Shown in pieces: positions 63,983 through 64,000 of a stretch of 64,000 nt of DNA. The notes beneath the pieces are model-generated. The model worked only from the letters and a program-made list of their open reading frames with translations. It did no database searches and was not told the DNA's origin. Position numbers and translations under genes: made by a program. How positions within the stretch are numbered: position 1 is the stretch's first letter; every line of letters starts with the position of its first letter. Location: positions 1-64,000 of the forward strand of contig NZ_FQVF01000024.1 of NCBI RefSeq assembly GCF_900129155.1, given 5' to 3'. The stretch comes from Marinomonas polaris DSM 16579 (GTDB taxonomy: Bacteria; Pseudomonadota; Gammaproteobacteria; Pseudomonadales; Marinomonadaceae).

Positions 63983-64000
63983 TTAATAAAGATAAGAAGT

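Noticed and set aside
1-64000. CRISPR arrays, rRNA genes, prophage structural genes
   Set aside because: No regularly spaced repeats, rRNA-like sequence or phage capsid/tail genes were seen.

Overview
The window looks like the chromosome of a marine gammaproteobacterium of the Oceanospirillales, most like Marinomonas. This is inferred from the proteins recognised (AlaA, HtpX, EpmC, RluC, RNase E, AceE/AceF, NadC, PhoX, a TRAP transporter, a Na+/bicarbonate-type SulP carrier) and from moderate-GC, Gram-negative-style gene organisation. No rRNA is present to confirm it.

Layout. 1-300: two minus-strand tRNA genes (Glu-TTC then Gly-GCC) behind a shared promoter. 362-5830: YajG-type lipoprotein, alaA, htpX, then on the minus strand epmC-pdxB-PilZ protein. 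5971-12103: glycine cleavage locus, with gcvT divergent from glyA-gcvH-gcvP; two near-identical palindromes cover the divergent promoters. 12271-15649: LysR/MFS divergent pair and a membrane diguanylate cyclase. 15740-23168: catabolic operon (TRAP transporter dctP-dctQ-dctM, iron alcohol dehydrogenase, ketoglutarate-semialdehyde-type dehydrogenase) with a LysR gene upstream. 38298-47353: small secreted protein, DJ-1 protein, phoX, AlaX, LysE/AraC pair, chemoreceptor, DASS symporter. 47548-53944: rluC, rne, BicA-like transporter. 54073-63922: aceE-aceF, then nadC-ackA-pta.

The most striking region is about 23825-37480, a ~13.7-kb island. It interrupts one host gene (a CLCA_X/LPD1-type zincin-like protein) exactly inside its HExxH motif: the part ending in HEWF is at 37481-37789 and the part starting HAFDHY is at 23382-23822, both on the minus strand. 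The island carries, from its right end, a promoter within terminal repeats, four overlapping genes (three large tyrosine-recombinase-like proteins and a small coiled-coil protein), a duplicated-domain lipoprotein with a very good Pho box, a full arsenic operon (arsR, arsC, acr3, a CX5R phosphatase, gapdh, arsJ), and two dead insertion sequences. The recombinase set resembles by architecture the Tn554 TnpABC, RIT and Gamma-Mobile-Trio/VPaI-6 type sets, but has three large recombinases plus one small protein.

How the genes work together: gcvTHP and glyA interconvert glycine, serine and one-carbon units. AceEF makes acetyl-CoA, which AckA-Pta converts to acetate and ATP. ArsC reduces arsenate and Acr3 exports arsenite, while GAPDH and ArsJ offer a second route (arsenate to 1-arseno-3-phosphoglycerate, then export). 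The Pho boxes before phoX and before the island lipoprotein place both under probable PhoB control. Other items of note: an -1 frameshift heptamer where the rne reading frame breaks, and a perfect hairpin that sequesters the htpX ribosome binding site.
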